Positions 17,136 to 26,458 of a DNA stretch of 64,000 nucleotides are shown here, one piece after another (within the stretch, counting starts at the first letter, position 1; each line of letters opens with the position of its first letter). Both the position numbers and the translations under genes were made by a program. The notes under the pieces are model-generated. The model did not search any database, had not been told where the DNA came from, and saw only the letters and a program-made list of their open reading frames with translations. Origin of the DNA: Micromonospora sp. ATCC 39149. GTDB taxonomy: Bacteria; Actinomycetota; Actinomycetes; Mycobacteriales; Micromonosporaceae. The stretch covers positions 4,526,785-4,590,784 of the forward strand of contig NZ_GG657738.1 in NCBI RefSeq assembly GCF_000158815.1. The letters run 5' to 3'.

Positions 17136-18337
17136 TGCGTATCCTGCTGGTCGGCGCCGGTGGGGTCGGCTCCGCCGCCGTCGCCATCGCCGCCCGACGA
17201 ACATTCTTCGACACCATGGTCGTCGCCGACGCCGACGCCGCCCGCGCCGCGCGGGCCGTCGCCGGGCGCGACGACCGGTTCGTCGCCGCGACCGTCGACG
17301 CCTCCTGCGCCGACGCCGTCGCCGCGCTGTGCCGCGAGCACCGGATCACCCACGTGCTCAACGCCGTCGACCCGCGCTTCGTCATGCCGATCTTCGACGG
17401 CGCGTACGCGGCCGGCACCGACTACCTCGACATGGCCATGTCCCTGTCCCACCCGCACCCGTTGCGCCCCTACGCCGAGACCGGCGTGAAGCTCGGCGAC
17501 GAGCAGTTCGCCGTCGCCGAGCGGTGGGCGTCCGCCGGCCGGCTCGCCCTGTGCGGCATCGGCGTCGAACCCGGCCTGTCCGACGTCTTCGCCCGCTACG
17601 CCGCCGACGAGCTGTTCGCCGAGATCGACGAGATCGGGGTACGCGACGGCGCGAACCTGACCGTCGAGGGCTACGACTTCGCCCCGTCGTTCTCCATCTG
17701 GACCACCATCGAGGAGTGCCTCAACCCGCCCGTGATCTGGGAACGGGACCGGGGCTGGTTCACCACCGAACCGTTCAGCGAGCCAGAGGTGTTCCACTTC
17801 CCGGAGGGCATCGGCCCCGTCGAGTGCGTCAACGTCGAGCACGAGGAGGTGCTGCTCATCCCGCGCTGGATCGACGCGCGGCGGGTCACCTTCAAGTACG
17901 GCCTCGGCGAGGAGTTCATCGACGTCCTGCGTACCCTGCACAAGCTCGGCCTGGACTCCACCGAGCCGGTCACCGTGCGCGGCGTGCGGATGTCCCCGCG
18001 CGACGTGGTCGCCGCCGCCCTGCCCGACCCGGCCACCCTCGGCGACCGGATGCGGGGCAAGACCTGTGCCGGCACCTGGGTCAAGGGCGTGGCGAAGTCC
18101 GGCGGGCCCCGCGAGGTCTACCTGTACCACATCGTCGACAACGCGTGGTCCATGGCCGAGTACGGCCACCAGGCCGTCGTCTGGCAGACCGCCGTCAACC
18201 CGATCGTCGCCCTGGAACTGCTCGCCAGCGGAGCGTGGTCCGGTACCGGCGTGATCGGCCCCGAGGCGCTGCCCCCGCGCCCGTTCCTCGACCTGCTCAC
18301 CGGCTACGGCTCGCCGTGGGGCATGGAGGAACGGTGA
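17135..18337 (+). CDS. Saccharopine dehydrogenase-like oxidoreductase
   Basis: This 400-aa protein has an N-terminal nucleotide-binding LLVGAGGVGSAAVAIAARR and a saccharopine-dehydrogenase-type C-terminal domain. The start ATG 17135 shares its A with the previous TGA. The superfamily includes lysine-pathway saccharopine dehydrogenases and carboxy(nor)spermidine dehydrogenase, which forms C-N bonds on polyamines. Placement between a polyamine importer/oxidase and agmatinase suggests it handles an aldehyde or imine derived from polyamines. No carboxyspermidine decarboxylase is seen, so this remains inference. Confidence 0.75.
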   Translation: MRILLVGAGGVGSAAVAIAARRTFFDTMVVADADAARAARAVAGRDDRFVAATVDASCADAVAALCREHRITHVLNAVDPRFVMPIFDGAYAAGTDYLDMAMSLSHPHPLRPYAETGVKLGDEQFAVAERWASAGRLALCGIGVEPGLSDVFARYAADELFAEIDEIGVRDGANLTVEGYDFAPSFSIWTTIEECLNPPVIWERDRGWFTTEPFSEPEVFHFPEGIGPVECVNVEHEEVLLIPRWIDARRVTFKYGLGEEFIDVLRTLHKLGLDSTEPVTVRGVRMSPRDVVAAALPDPATLGDRMRGKTCAGTWVKGVAKSGGPREVYLYHIVDNAWSMAEYGHQAVVWQTAVNPIVALELLASGAWSGTGVIGPEALPPRPFLDLLTGYGSPWGMEER

Positions 18338-18392
18338 CCGGCGTCGGCGGACGGACGCAGCGGGTGGCCGGCCTTGCCCGATCGGCGCGGCG

Positions 18393-19412
18393 GTGACCCG
18401 CTACGGGCCGATGTTCGGCCCCGACGTCACCTTCCTCGGCGTCGACCGCTGCGCGCTGGACGACCCGGCCTCGTACGCCGACGCGGACGTCGTCATCGTC
18501 GGCGCCCCGTTCGACGGCGGCACCTCGCACCGGCCGGGCACCCGGTTCGGCCCGTCCGCCATCCGGCAGGCCTGCTACCTGCCCCACGACGGCTCCCGCC
18601 CGTCCCTGGCCCTGCGCGTCGACGCGCTGCGCGACCTGCGGGTGTACGACGCGGGCGACGTCGAGATGTTCTCCGGCGACATCGAACGCTCCCTGTCGTC
18701 GCTGGAGGCAGCCGTGCACGCCGTCGCGCGGTCCGGGGCGATCCCCGTCGTCCTCGGCGGCGACCACTCCATCGCGCTGCCCGACGCCACCGGGGTCGCC
18801 CGCCACCACGGGCTCGGCCGGGTGTCCCTGGTGCACTTCGACGCCCACGCCGACACCGGGGACGTCGAGTTCGGCTCCCTGCACGGCCACGGCCAGCCGA
18901 TGCGCCGGCTCATCGAGTCCGGGGCGGTGCGCGGCGACCGGTTCCTGCAGATCGGCCTGCGCGGCTACTGGCCCGGCCCCGACGTGCTGCAGTGGATGGC
19001 CGCGCAGCGGATGCGCTCGTACGAGATGACGGAGCTGGTCGCCCGCGGCCTGGACACCTGCCTGTCCGAGGCGTTCGACATCGCCGTCGACGAGTGCGAG
19101 GGCGTCTTCCTCTCCGTCGACGTGGACGTCGTCGACCCCGGCATGGCCCCCGGCACCGGCACCCCCGAACCCGGCGGGTTGACCTCCCGGCAACTCCTCG
19201 ACGCCGTCCGCCGCTGCTGCTACGAGCTGCCCGTCGTCGGCGTGGACGTGGTCGAGGTCGCCCCGCCGTACGACCACGCCGACATCACCGCGTACCTGGG
19301 CAACCGGGTGGTGCTGGAGGCGCTGTCGGCGATTGCCCGCCGCCGTCGCGACGCCCAAGGCGGCCCGCCCTGGGAACCCACGCAGCCGTTGCTGGACATC
19401 CGCCTGCCCTGA
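18393..19412 (+). CDS. speB: Agmatinase/ureohydrolase (arginase family)
   Basis: This 339-aa ureohydrolase has the complete binuclear manganese site: GGDHS with His125, FDAHADT with Asp150, His152 and Asp154, and SVDVDVVDP with Asp243 and Asp245, followed by APGTGTPEPGG. It hydrolyses agmatine (or a related guanidino compound) to putrescine and urea. Start GTG 18393 lies 55 bp after the previous stop. The polyamine context favours agmatinase over guanidinobutyrase, but the two cannot be told apart with certainty from sequence. Confidence 0.85.
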   Translation: MTRYGPMFGPDVTFLGVDRCALDDPASYADADVVIVGAPFDGGTSHRPGTRFGPSAIRQACYLPHDGSRPSLALRVDALRDLRVYDAGDVEMFSGDIERSLSSLEAAVHAVARSGAIPVVLGGDHSIALPDATGVARHHGLGRVSLVHFDAHADTGDVEFGSLHGHGQPMRRLIESGAVRGDRFLQIGLRGYWPGPDVLQWMAAQRMRSYEMTELVARGLDTCLSEAFDIAVDECEGVFLSVDVDVVDPGMAPGTGTPEPGGLTSRQLLDAVRRCCYELPVVGVDVVEVAPPYDHADITAYLGNRVVLEALSAIARRRRDAQGGPPWEPTQPLLDIRLP

Positions 19413-19460
19413 GTCGCCGCCGCCCGTTGGAGCCGCCGCGCACCTGTGCCGACGATCGTC

Positions 19461-19520
19461 GTGATTCCGCCGGTGCCGCCGTCATTCTGCCGGTGCCGCT
19501 GTGACTCCGCCGATGCCGCC
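19461..19520 (+). repeat. Three imperfect 20-bp tandem repeats in intergenic DNA
   Basis: Units at 19461-19480, 19481-19500 and 19501-19520 share the pattern GTxAxTCxGCCGxTGCCGCx. They lie in the 376-bp gap 19413-19788, which otherwise shows no gene or clear promoter. Confidence 0.5.
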
Positions 19521-19788
19521 GTCGTGCAGGTTGGCCGGGCGTAGCCTCCGGCGGATGGTCGCGGGCGCGCCCGGACGGGCATCCGGCACCGGCCCGCACG
19601 GCAACCCCACCGGCCCGCAGGTATCCCGGGAAAGCCCGCAGGGGTCCCGGATCCGTCCGCTCGGAACCAGCGGCGGACTGCCCGGTTTCCGCCCCGGGCT
19701 GTCCGTATCGAGCGGTTTCGCCGATCGGCGTCGGCGAGGACCGCTGTGCCCGTTACCCAGCCGCTTCTCTCCGGTGACACTCGGTGTC

Positions 19789-20532
19789 GTGACTCATCAA
19801 CCGCCATACCGCCAGCAGCCCGCCAACCCCGCCGTGCCGTCCGCCGTCCGGCCGGGGTGGTTCCGCCGGCTCCAGCCCGGCCAGCGGGTCGGCGTGCTCC
19901 TCGGCGGCATTCTGCTGTCGACGGTGCTGCTCTGCTGCGGGGGCGCTGCCGTCGTCGGCGCGCTCGCCGACGAACCGTGGCGGGAGCCCACCGCCGTGGC
20001 CGCCAAGGCCAGTCCGCCTGTGGCCGCCCCCGAGCCGACCGTGTCCGATCCTGCCCCGTCCACCGCCGCGCCGGCACCCACCGCCTCCGCGCCGTCGCCG
20101 TCGCCGTCCACAGCGTCCGCCCCGACCGTGCAGACCCGCACGGAGACGGAGACGCAGACGACCCGGTACGCCGAGCGGACCGTGAACGACTCGTCCCTAG
20201 CCGAGGGCAAGCGGGTCGTCCGCACCCGGGGAGTCAACGGTGTGCGTATGCTGACATACCAGGTCACCCTGACCGACGGGGTGCCCACCGGCCGGAAGCT
20301 GCTCCGATCGGTCGTCACGAAGCAGCCGGTGACCCAGGTCGTCGCGGTGGGCACGAAGCAGGAACGCCGGTGCGATCCCAACTACAGCGGCTGCGTGCCG
20401 ATCGCCAGCGACGTCGACTGTGCCGGTGGCGGCGGCAACGGCCCCGCGTACGTCACGGGCCCGGTAAAGGTCATCGGCGACGACATCTACGACCTCGACC
20501 GCGACAACGACGGCTACGGCTGCGACGACTAA
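19789..20532 (+). CDS. Membrane-anchored G5 and Excalibur domain protein
   Basis: This 247-aa protein has a short cytoplasmic start, one membrane segment (VGVLLGGILLSTVLLCCGGA), a Pro/Ala/Ser/Thr-rich cell-wall spacer, a G5 domain (about residues 120-190, TQTTRYAERTVND and onward) and a C-terminal Excalibur calcium-binding motif with DLDRDNDGYGC. G5 domains bind cell-surface glycans, so a cell-envelope role is likely. GTG 19789 is chosen because upstream in-frame sequence is low-complexity and unlike a protein. Confidence 0.82.
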   Translation: MTHQPPYRQQPANPAVPSAVRPGWFRRLQPGQRVGVLLGGILLSTVLLCCGGAAVVGALADEPWREPTAVAAKASPPVAAPEPTVSDPAPSTAAPAPTASAPSPSPSTASAPTVQTRTETETQTTRYAERTVNDSSLAEGKRVVRTRGVNGVRMLTYQVTLTDGVPTGRKLLRSVVTKQPVTQVVAVGTKQERRCDPNYSGCVPIASDVDCAGGGGNGPAYVTGPVKVIGDDIYDLDRDNDGYGCDD

Positions 20533-20570
20533 CCCACCCCACCCACCCTTCGGCTCCTCCCCCTCCTCGG

Positions 20571-20649
20571 CTCGGCGATCTTGCACTTTGGGCCCCGGCG
20601 AAAACGGCATAGTGGACAATTTTGGGGCCGCAACTGCAAGATCGCCGAG
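20571..20649. repeat. Palindromic repeat, copy 1 (GATCTTGCA family)
   Basis: CTCGGCGATCTTGCA (20571-20585) and its exact complement (20635-20649) enclose a partly paired inner part (GGCCCC with GGGGCC) and an AAAA-containing loop. A closely similar palindrome is at 21683-21757. I recognise this as a frequent intergenic repeat type in Micromonosporaceae; the copies here flank the gene at 20804. The rest of the gap 20533-20803 holds only G-rich sequence. Confidence 0.75.
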
Positions 20650-20803
20650 GTGAGGGGGTGGGATGGGGAGGCGGGGCGAGGTGAGGGAGGTGGTGGGTAG
20701 CACAGTTGTGGGCTGGGTGGGGGTTGTCCACAGGGGTGGGGGTTGTCCACAGATGACGTGACCGGTGGAGCGCTGGGTGCGGGTGCTCGGGCAGCCTGCC
20801 GGC

Positions 20804-21649
20804 ATGGAAACCCAGTTCTGGCGTACGGCGTCGGTGCTCAGGTCGACCACCCGGAAGCGGCTTCGGACGCGTCTGGCGAACGGCCGGGTTGTACGGGCGC
20901 GGCGAGGCGTCTACGCGGATCGTCCCGTCAAGGATCTCGATGCGCTACGAGCGTTGTTGCTGTGCCTGCCGGCCGAGGCGATGCTGTCCCGGCAGACCGC
21001 GGCTCGCCTGCACGGCTTCGGTGTCCTCGCCGAGGACGCCGTACACGTGCAGTTGCCCCCGAACGTCGCCAAACCCCGGCTTCCGGGTCTGGTGGTCCAT
21101 CACTCGGCGCTGCCGGTGGAGCCGGTCCTGGTGAGAGGGTTGCCCTGCGCGCCGGCCGCGCGCTGCGTGGTGGATCTGGCCCGCACGATACGGCGGCTGG
21201 ACGCGCTACCGGTGCTCGATGCCGTGCTCAGAACGGGTTCGGTGTGCCGGGACGAGCTTGCCGAGGAGGCATCGGCCCACCGGGGACTGCCTGGTGTGCG
21301 CCAGGCCCGATCTCTGGTGCCGCTGGCGGACGGGCGCTCCGAGTGCCGGCAGGAGAGCCAGTTGCGCCTGGTGCTGATCGACGGCGGCCTTCCGGCACCC
21401 GAGCCGCAGGTCTGGGTGCTCGACGGGGAGGGTGTCGGGCGCTACCGGCTGGATCTGGGGTATCGCGAACGGCGGGTCGGCATCGAGTACGACGGTCTGT
21501 CCCACCTGGATCGCGATCGGCTTCGGTACGACCGGGACCGCGCCAACTGGCTGGCCTCCGAGGGCTGGACGATGCGCCACTTCACCGACCGTGACCTCTA
21601 CCGCCGCCCCGCCCACATAGTCACAACGATCCGAGCACTCCTCCCCTGA
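20804..21649 (+). CDS. AbiEi-antitoxin-like/DUF559 endonuclease-like protein
   Basis: This protein has about 281 aa from ATG 20804 (an in-frame GTG at 20765 would add 13). The N-terminus has the winged-helix-like pattern of the AbiEi antitoxin family (RTRLANGRVVRARRGVYAD). The C-terminus (YRLDLGYRERRVGIEYDG and RYDRDRANWLASEGW) matches DUF559/Vsr-like PD-(D/E)XK nuclease folds, with Asp and Glu positioned as metal ligands. The family is very common in actinobacteria and its role is unproved; no toxin partner is adjacent. Palindromic repeats lie on both sides. Confidence 0.7.
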   Translation: METQFWRTASVLRSTTRKRLRTRLANGRVVRARRGVYADRPVKDLDALRALLLCLPAEAMLSRQTAARLHGFGVLAEDAVHVQLPPNVAKPRLPGLVVHHSALPVEPVLVRGLPCAPAARCVVDLARTIRRLDALPVLDAVLRTGSVCRDELAEEASAHRGLPGVRQARSLVPLADGRSECRQESQLRLVLIDGGLPAPEPQVWVLDGEGVGRYRLDLGYRERRVGIEYDGLSHLDRDRLRYDRDRANWLASEGWTMRHFTDRDLYRRPAHIVTTIRALLP

Positions 21650-21682
21650 CGGCGAGCACGCCCGCCGCCCCCGCGGCCCCCG

Positions 21683-21757
21683 CCGCGATCTTGCAGTTTA
21701 GGCCCGGACAAAAACCGCCGATCGGGCATCCTGGGGGCCGCAAGTGCAAGATCGCGG
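21683..21757. repeat. Palindromic repeat, copy 2 (GATCTTGCA family)
   Basis: CCGCGATCTTGCA (21683-21695) pairs perfectly with 21745-21757. Inner GGCCC and GGGGGCC and an AAAAA tract mirror copy 1. It begins 34 bp after the stop of the endonuclease-like gene. Confidence 0.75.
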
Positions 21758-22087
21758 GGGCGGGGGCGGGGGCGGGGGGCGGGGGTGAGGGGTGAGGGTG
21801 GGTGGAACGGGGAACCTTCCTGACGGAAGGCTGAAGCCGGCAGCGCTCCCAACGGTCGTGCGGTGATGGTGGTGGCGTCGGGGCCGTCGGGGAGCTGTGT
21901 GCTGCTCAACGCGGCGGCGATGGAGTTGGTGCGGGAGCCGGGCAAGAACGTCGTGCGGCGCGACGTGGTCGAGGTGGTGCGAGGCTGAGCTGGCGCGACG
22001 TGGTCGGGGCGCTGCGCTGAGACCGGGTGGCGGGGCGGCCGGCGACCGGTCGCCGGCCGCCCCGCGGGCAGGCGAGCCGCACAGGGC
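21758..22087. other. Intergenic DNA with one doubtful short ORF
   Basis: The stretch between the second palindrome and gabT is largely poly-G/C-biased. A short frame at 21863-21988 (+, GTG start, 41 codons) reads VMVVASGPSGSCVLLNAA and ends VVEVVRG. It has no recognised family and no ribosome-binding site, and may be a gene remnant. No promoter is apparent. Confidence 0.3.
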
Positions 22088-23419
22088 TCAGTCGAAGACG
22101 GCGTCGAGGATGTCCAGGCCCCGGGCCAGCTCCGCGTCGGAGATGACCAGCGGGGGCAGGAAGCGCAGCACGTTGCCGTACGTGCCGCAGGTCAGGGTGA
22201 GCAGGCCGGCGGCGTGGCAGGCCGCCGACACCGCCGCCGCGGCGGCCGGGTCCGGGGTCAGGGAACCCGGCTGCACCAGCTCCACGGCGAGCATCGCGCC
22301 CCGGCCGCGTACCTCGGCGACCCGGGGGTCGCGGGCGGCGATCGCGTGTAGCCGGTCGGTCATCGTCGCGCCGATCCGGCGGGCGGCGGCGGCCAGTTCC
22401 AGCTCGTGCATGGTCTCGATCGCGGCGAGCGCCGCCGCGCAGGCGATCGGGTTGCCGCCGTACGTGCCACCGAGGCCGCCCACGTGCACCGCGTCCATCA
22501 GCTCGGCCCGGCCCGTCACGGCCGCCAGCGGCAGGCCGCCCGCGATCCCCTTGGCCAGGGTCACCAGGTCCGGGACGACGACCTCGTGCTCGCAGGCGAA
22601 CCAGTCCCCGGTGCGGCAGAACCCCGTCTGGATCTCGTCGGCGACGAAGACCACCCCGGCCGCCGTCGCCCACTCGCGCAGCGCCGGCAGGAACCCCTGC
22701 GCCGGTACGACGAAACCGCCCTCGCCCTGGATCGGCTCGATCAGCAGCGCGGCCACGTTGTCCGCACCGACCTGCTTCTCCACCATCTCGATCGCCCGCG
22801 CCGCCGCCTCGGCCCCGGACAGGCCCCCGTCACGCAGCGGGTACGACATCGGCACCCGGTACACCTCGCCGGCGAACGGCCCGAACCGGTGCTTGTACGG
22901 CATGTTCTTCGCCGTCAGCGCCATCGTGAGGTTGGTCCGCCCGTGGTACGCGTGGTCGAACGCCACCACCGCCGGCCGCCCCGTGGCGTGCCGGGCGATC
23001 TTCACGGCGTTCTCCACCGCTTCCGCGCCCGAGTTGAACAGCGCCGAGCGCTTCTCGAAGCCGCCCGGGGTCAGCGCGTTGAGCTGCTCGCACACCGCCA
23101 CGTACGACTCGTACGGCGTGACCATGAAGCAGGTGTGGGTGAACCGCTCGACCTGCGCCCGTACCGCCTCCACCACACGCGGGGCGGAGTTGCCGACGTT
23201 GGTGACCGCGATGCCGGCGGCGAAGTCGATCCACTCCCGCCCGTCGACGTCGGTGATGGTGCCGCCGCCCGCCCGGTCCACGTACGCGCCGATGACGCTG
23301 CCGACGCCCCGGGCCACGGCGACGCCCCGCCGCTTGTGCAGCTCCGCCGAACCCGGCACCGCGCCGCTGTTCGTTCGCGGCTGCGGGGCTCGCAGGACCG
23401 GCTCACTTTTCGCGCTCAC
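22088..23419 (-). CDS. gabT: 4-aminobutyrate aminotransferase
   Basis: This 443-aa class III aminotransferase has PLP lysine Lys290 (VTLAKGIAGG), the VFVADEIQTGFCRTG segment and EPIQGEGGF, the typical GabT set. It converts GABA and 2-oxoglutarate to succinate semialdehyde and glutamate. Start GTG 23419 lies 3 bp after the stop of the aldehyde dehydrogenase gene, so the two form an operon that takes 4-aminobutanal to succinate semialdehyde. Confidence 0.9.
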   Translation of the reverse strand: MSAKSEPVLRAPQPRTNSGAVPGSAELHKRRGVAVARGVGSVIGAYVDRAGGGTITDVDGREWIDFAAGIAVTNVGNSAPRVVEAVRAQVERFTHTCFMVTPYESYVAVCEQLNALTPGGFEKRSALFNSGAEAVENAVKIARHATGRPAVVAFDHAYHGRTNLTMALTAKNMPYKHRFGPFAGEVYRVPMSYPLRDGGLSGAEAAARAIEMVEKQVGADNVAALLIEPIQGEGGFVVPAQGFLPALREWATAAGVVFVADEIQTGFCRTGDWFACEHEVVVPDLVTLAKGIAGGLPLAAVTGRAELMDAVHVGGLGGTYGGNPIACAAALAAIETMHELELAAAARRIGATMTDRLHAIAARDPRVAEVRGRGAMLAVELVQPGSLTPDPAAAAAVSAACHAAGLLTLTCGTYGNVLRFLPPLVISDAELARGLDILDAVFD

Positions 23420-23422
23420 TGA

Positions 23423-24859
23423 TCAGCCCTCGAAGTTGTGCATGACGTGCTTGATCCGGGTGTAGTCCTCCAGGCTGTAGACCGAGAGGTCCTTGCCGTG
23501 CCCGGAGTGCTTGAAGCCGCCGTGCGGCATCTCCGAGACGAACGGGATGTGGGTGTTCACCCAGACGCAGCCGAAGTCCAGCCGGCGGGTCATCCGCATC
23601 GCCCGGCCGTGGTCGCGCGTCCAGACCGACGCCGACAGGCCGTAGTCGACGCCGTTGGCCCAGCGCACCGCCTCGTCCTCGTCGGAGAAGCGCTGCACGG
23701 TGATGACCGGCCCGAACACCTCCTGCTGGATGACCTCGTCGGCCTGGCGCACTCCGCTGACGACCGTGGGGGCGTAGAAGTAGCCTCGCGTCCCCTGTCG
23801 GGATCCCCCGGTCAGCACGCTCGCGTGGTCGGGCAGCCGGTCGACGAAGCCGCTGACCCGGGCGAGCTGGTTGGCGTTGTTCAGCGGCCCGTACAGCACG
23901 TCGGCGTCGTCCGGCGCGCCGGTCCGCGTGTTGCGGGCCTGCTCGGCCAGCGCCGCCACGAAGTCGTCGTGGATGCCCGGACCCGCCAGCACCCGGGTTG
24001 CCGCGGTGCAGTCCTGGCCGGCGTTGAAGTAGCCGCCCATCGCGATCGCCTCGGCCGCCGCCGCCACGTCCGCGTCGTCGAAGATCACCACCGGGGCCTT
24101 GCCGCCCAGCTCCAGGTGGGTCCGCTTCAGGTCCGGCGCGGCGGCGGAGGCGACCTCCATGCCCGCGCGGGTCGAGCCCGTGATCGACACGAGCTGCGGG
24201 GTCGGGTGCGACACGAGGGTACGACCGGTGTCCCGGTCGCCGCAGACCACGTTGAACACCCCCGGCGGGAAGAACTCGGCGGCGATCTCGGCCAGCAGCA
24301 GCGTCGACACCGGTGTGGTGTCCGACGGCTTCAGCACCACGGTGTTGCCCGCCGCGAGTGCGGGGGCGATCTTCCACACCGCCATCATCAGCGGGTAGTT
24401 CCACGGGGTGACCTGGGCGCACACGCCGATCGGCTCCCGCCGTACGTACGAGGTGTGGCCCGCCAGGTACTCCCCGGCCGACCGGCCCTCCAGCAGCCGG
24501 GCCGCCCCCGCGAAGAAGCGGAACTGGTCCACCGCCGGCGGCAGCTCCTCCTCGGCGGTGAGCTGGCGCGGCTTGCCCGTGTTGCGCACCTCGGCGTCGA
24601 CCAGCTCGGCCGCCCGCGCCTCCACCGCGTCGGCGAGCTTCAGCAGCGCCCGCTGCCGCTCGCCCGGGGTGGTGTCCCGCCACGTCTCGAACGCGGCGGA
24701 GGCCGCCCGCATGGCCGCGTCCACGTCCGCCGCGCCGGAGGCCGGCGCCTGGGCGAAGACCTCACCGGTGCACGGGTCGACCAGGTCGGTGTACCCGCCG
24801 TCGGAAGGATCGACGTACTCGCCGTTGACGAAGTTGCGCAGCTGCTGCTGGTCGCTCAT
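23423..24859 (-). CDS. Aldehyde dehydrogenase, probably gamma-aminobutyraldehyde dehydrogenase
   Basis: This 478-aa NAD(P)-dependent aldehyde dehydrogenase has catalytic Cys284 ([13 protein letters not shown]), the general-base glutamate in LELGGKAP, and the cofactor segments TPWNYPLM and [19 protein letters not shown] is the pattern of aminobutyraldehyde/betaine-aldehyde dehydrogenases (PatD/PuuC-like). With gabT immediately downstream it most likely oxidises 4-aminobutanal from putrescine to GABA. GGAG lies about 10 nt before ATG 24859. It is divergent from the second aldehyde dehydrogenase. Confidence 0.88.
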   Translation of the reverse strand: MSDQQQLRNFVNGEYVDPSDGGYTDLVDPCTGEVFAQAPASGAADVDAAMRAASAAFETWRDTTPGERQRALLKLADAVEARAAELVDAEVRNTGKPRQLTAEEELPPAVDQFRFFAGAARLLEGRSAGEYLAGHTSYVRREPIGVCAQVTPWNYPLMMAVWKIAPALAAGNTVVLKPSDTTPVSTLLLAEIAAEFFPPGVFNVVCGDRDTGRTLVSHPTPQLVSITGSTRAGMEVASAAAPDLKRTHLELGGKAPVVIFDDADVAAAAEAIAMGGYFNAGQDCTAATRVLAGPGIHDDFVAALAEQARNTRTGAPDDADVLYGPLNNANQLARVSGFVDRLPDHASVLTGGSRQGTRGYFYAPTVVSGVRQADEVIQQEVFGPVITVQRFSDEDEAVRWANGVDYGLSASVWTRDHGRAMRMTRRLDFGCVWVNTHIPFVSEMPHGGFKHSGHGKDLSVYSLEDYTRIKHVMHNFEG

Positions 24860-25002
24860 CAGGTGTCTCCGAGGGATGGCCGGGGATGCGGACAGCGGAG
24901 GTTATCGGAATCTGACTGCCATCTTCGCTACTGAATTCGCGGCAGACAAGGGCTTGAGCGACTGTTTCCGTGCGGGCTGCGGGTCGGCTACGCTGCGGAG
25001 GT

Positions 25003-26442
25003 GTGGAGCCGAGAGCCTTCTTCGTCGCCGGCCGCCCCGCACACGGCGAGGGCGAGCTGACCGTCACCCACCCGTACGACGGTCGGGCGGTGGGGCGTAC
25101 CACGTTCGCCACGCCCGACCAGGTCGAGGCCGCCGTCGCCGCGGCGGCCCGGGTGGCCGCGCACGCCGCGGCCCTGCCCGCGCACGCCCGCGCGGCGGCC
25201 CTGGACCACGTCTCCCGGCGGCTCGCCGAGCGCGCGGCGGAGGTGGCCGACCTGGTCACCGCCGAGAACGGCAAGCCGGTCAAGTGGGCGAAGGCTGAGG
25301 TCGGGCGGGCGGTGTCGACGTTCCGCTGGGCGGCCGAGGAGGCCCGGCGCTTCTCCGGCGAGCTGCAACGCCTCGACACCGATCCGGCCGCCACCGGGCG
25401 GATCGCGCTGGTCCGCCGGGCGCCGAAGGGGCCCGTGCTGGGGATCGCGCCGTTCAACTTCCCGCTCAACCTGGTCGCGCACAAGGTCGCCCCGGCCGTC
25501 GCCGTCGGCGCGCCGATCATCGTGAAGCCGGCCCCCGCCACCCCGCTGTCGGCGCTGCTGCTCGGCGAGATCCTCGCCGAGACCGAGTTGCCCGAAGGCA
25601 TGTTCTCGGTGCTGCCGCTGCCCAACGAGCGCGCCGCCGAACTGGTCGCCGACCCCCGGCTGCCGGTGGTGTCGTTTACCGGCTCCGGGCCGGTCGGCGC
25701 GGCCATCCGCCGGTCCGTGCCCGACAAGCACGTCACGCTGGAACTGGGCGGCAACGCGGCGGCGGTGATCTGCGAGGACTGGAACACCGACGAGGACCTC
25801 ACCTTCGCCGCGCACCGGATCGCCACCTTCGCCAACTACCAGGCCGGGCAGTCGTGCATCGCCGTGCAGCGTGTGTACGTGCACGAATGGCTCTACGACG
25901 CCTTCCTGCCGAGGCTGGTCGCCGCCGTGAAGGCGCTGCGCACCGGCGACCCGGCGGACCCGCTGACCGACGTCGGCCCCCTGGTGTCGGTCGAGGCCGC
26001 GCAGCGGGTCGAGGCGTGGGTCGACGAGGCGGTGGTGGCCGGGGCGACCATCGAGGTGGGCGGGCGGCGCGACGGCGCCACCTACCCGCCGACCGTGCTG
26101 TCCGGCGTGCCCGCCGACGCCAAGGTGTACGCCGAGGAGGTGTTCGGGCCGGTGCTCGTGGTCGCCCGGGTCGAGAGCGACCCCGCCGCGTTCGCCGCCG
26201 TCAACGACTCCGCGTACGGGTTGCAGGCCGGCGTCTTCACCCACCGGCTCGACGTCGCCTTCGCCGCCCACCGGGCCCTCGACGTCGGCGGGGTGATCGT
26301 CGGCGACGTGCCGTCGTACCGGGCCGACCAGATGCCGTACGGGGGCGTGAAGGGCAGCGGAGTGGGGCGGGAGGGCCTGCGCAGCGCCATGGACGACTAC
26401 ACCGACCAGAGGGTCCTGGTCCTCACCGGCGTGCGACTGTAG
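25003..26442 (+). CDS. Aldehyde dehydrogenase, possibly succinate-semialdehyde dehydrogenase
   Basis: This protein is about 479 aa from GTG 25003. Catalytic Cys285 (ANYQAGQSCIAVQRV), Glu247 in LELGGNAA and GIAPFNFPLN are all present. It diverges from the adjacent GABA-forming pair. The pathway lacks only oxidation of succinate semialdehyde, so that role is plausible, though the sequence resembles general ALDH-family members. GGAGG lies only 1-2 nt before the start while TACGCT (24988) sits at -10 distance, so the transcript may be leaderless; an upstream GTG at 24970 is the alternative. Confidence 0.8.
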   Translation: MEPRAFFVAGRPAHGEGELTVTHPYDGRAVGRTTFATPDQVEAAVAAAARVAAHAAALPAHARAAALDHVSRRLAERAAEVADLVTAENGKPVKWAKAEVGRAVSTFRWAAEEARRFSGELQRLDTDPAATGRIALVRRAPKGPVLGIAPFNFPLNLVAHKVAPAVAVGAPIIVKPAPATPLSALLLGEILAETELPEGMFSVLPLPNERAAELVADPRLPVVSFTGSGPVGAAIRRSVPDKHVTLELGGNAAAVICEDWNTDEDLTFAAHRIATFANYQAGQSCIAVQRVYVHEWLYDAFLPRLVAAVKALRTGDPADPLTDVGPLVSVEAAQRVEAWVDEAVVAGATIEVGGRRDGATYPPTVLSGVPADAKVYAEEVFGPVLVVARVESDPAAFAAVNDSAYGLQAGVFTHRLDVAFAAHRALDVGGVIVGDVPSYRADQMPYGGVKGSGVGREGLRSAMDDYTDQRVLVLTGVRL

Positions 26443-26458
26443 CGAGTCGAGGGCGGCG

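Noticed and set aside
20804..21649. Antitoxin of an AbiE toxin-antitoxin pair
   Set aside because: There is no AbiEii-type nucleotidyltransferase next to it, and the C-terminal half is nuclease-like instead of the antitoxin domain.
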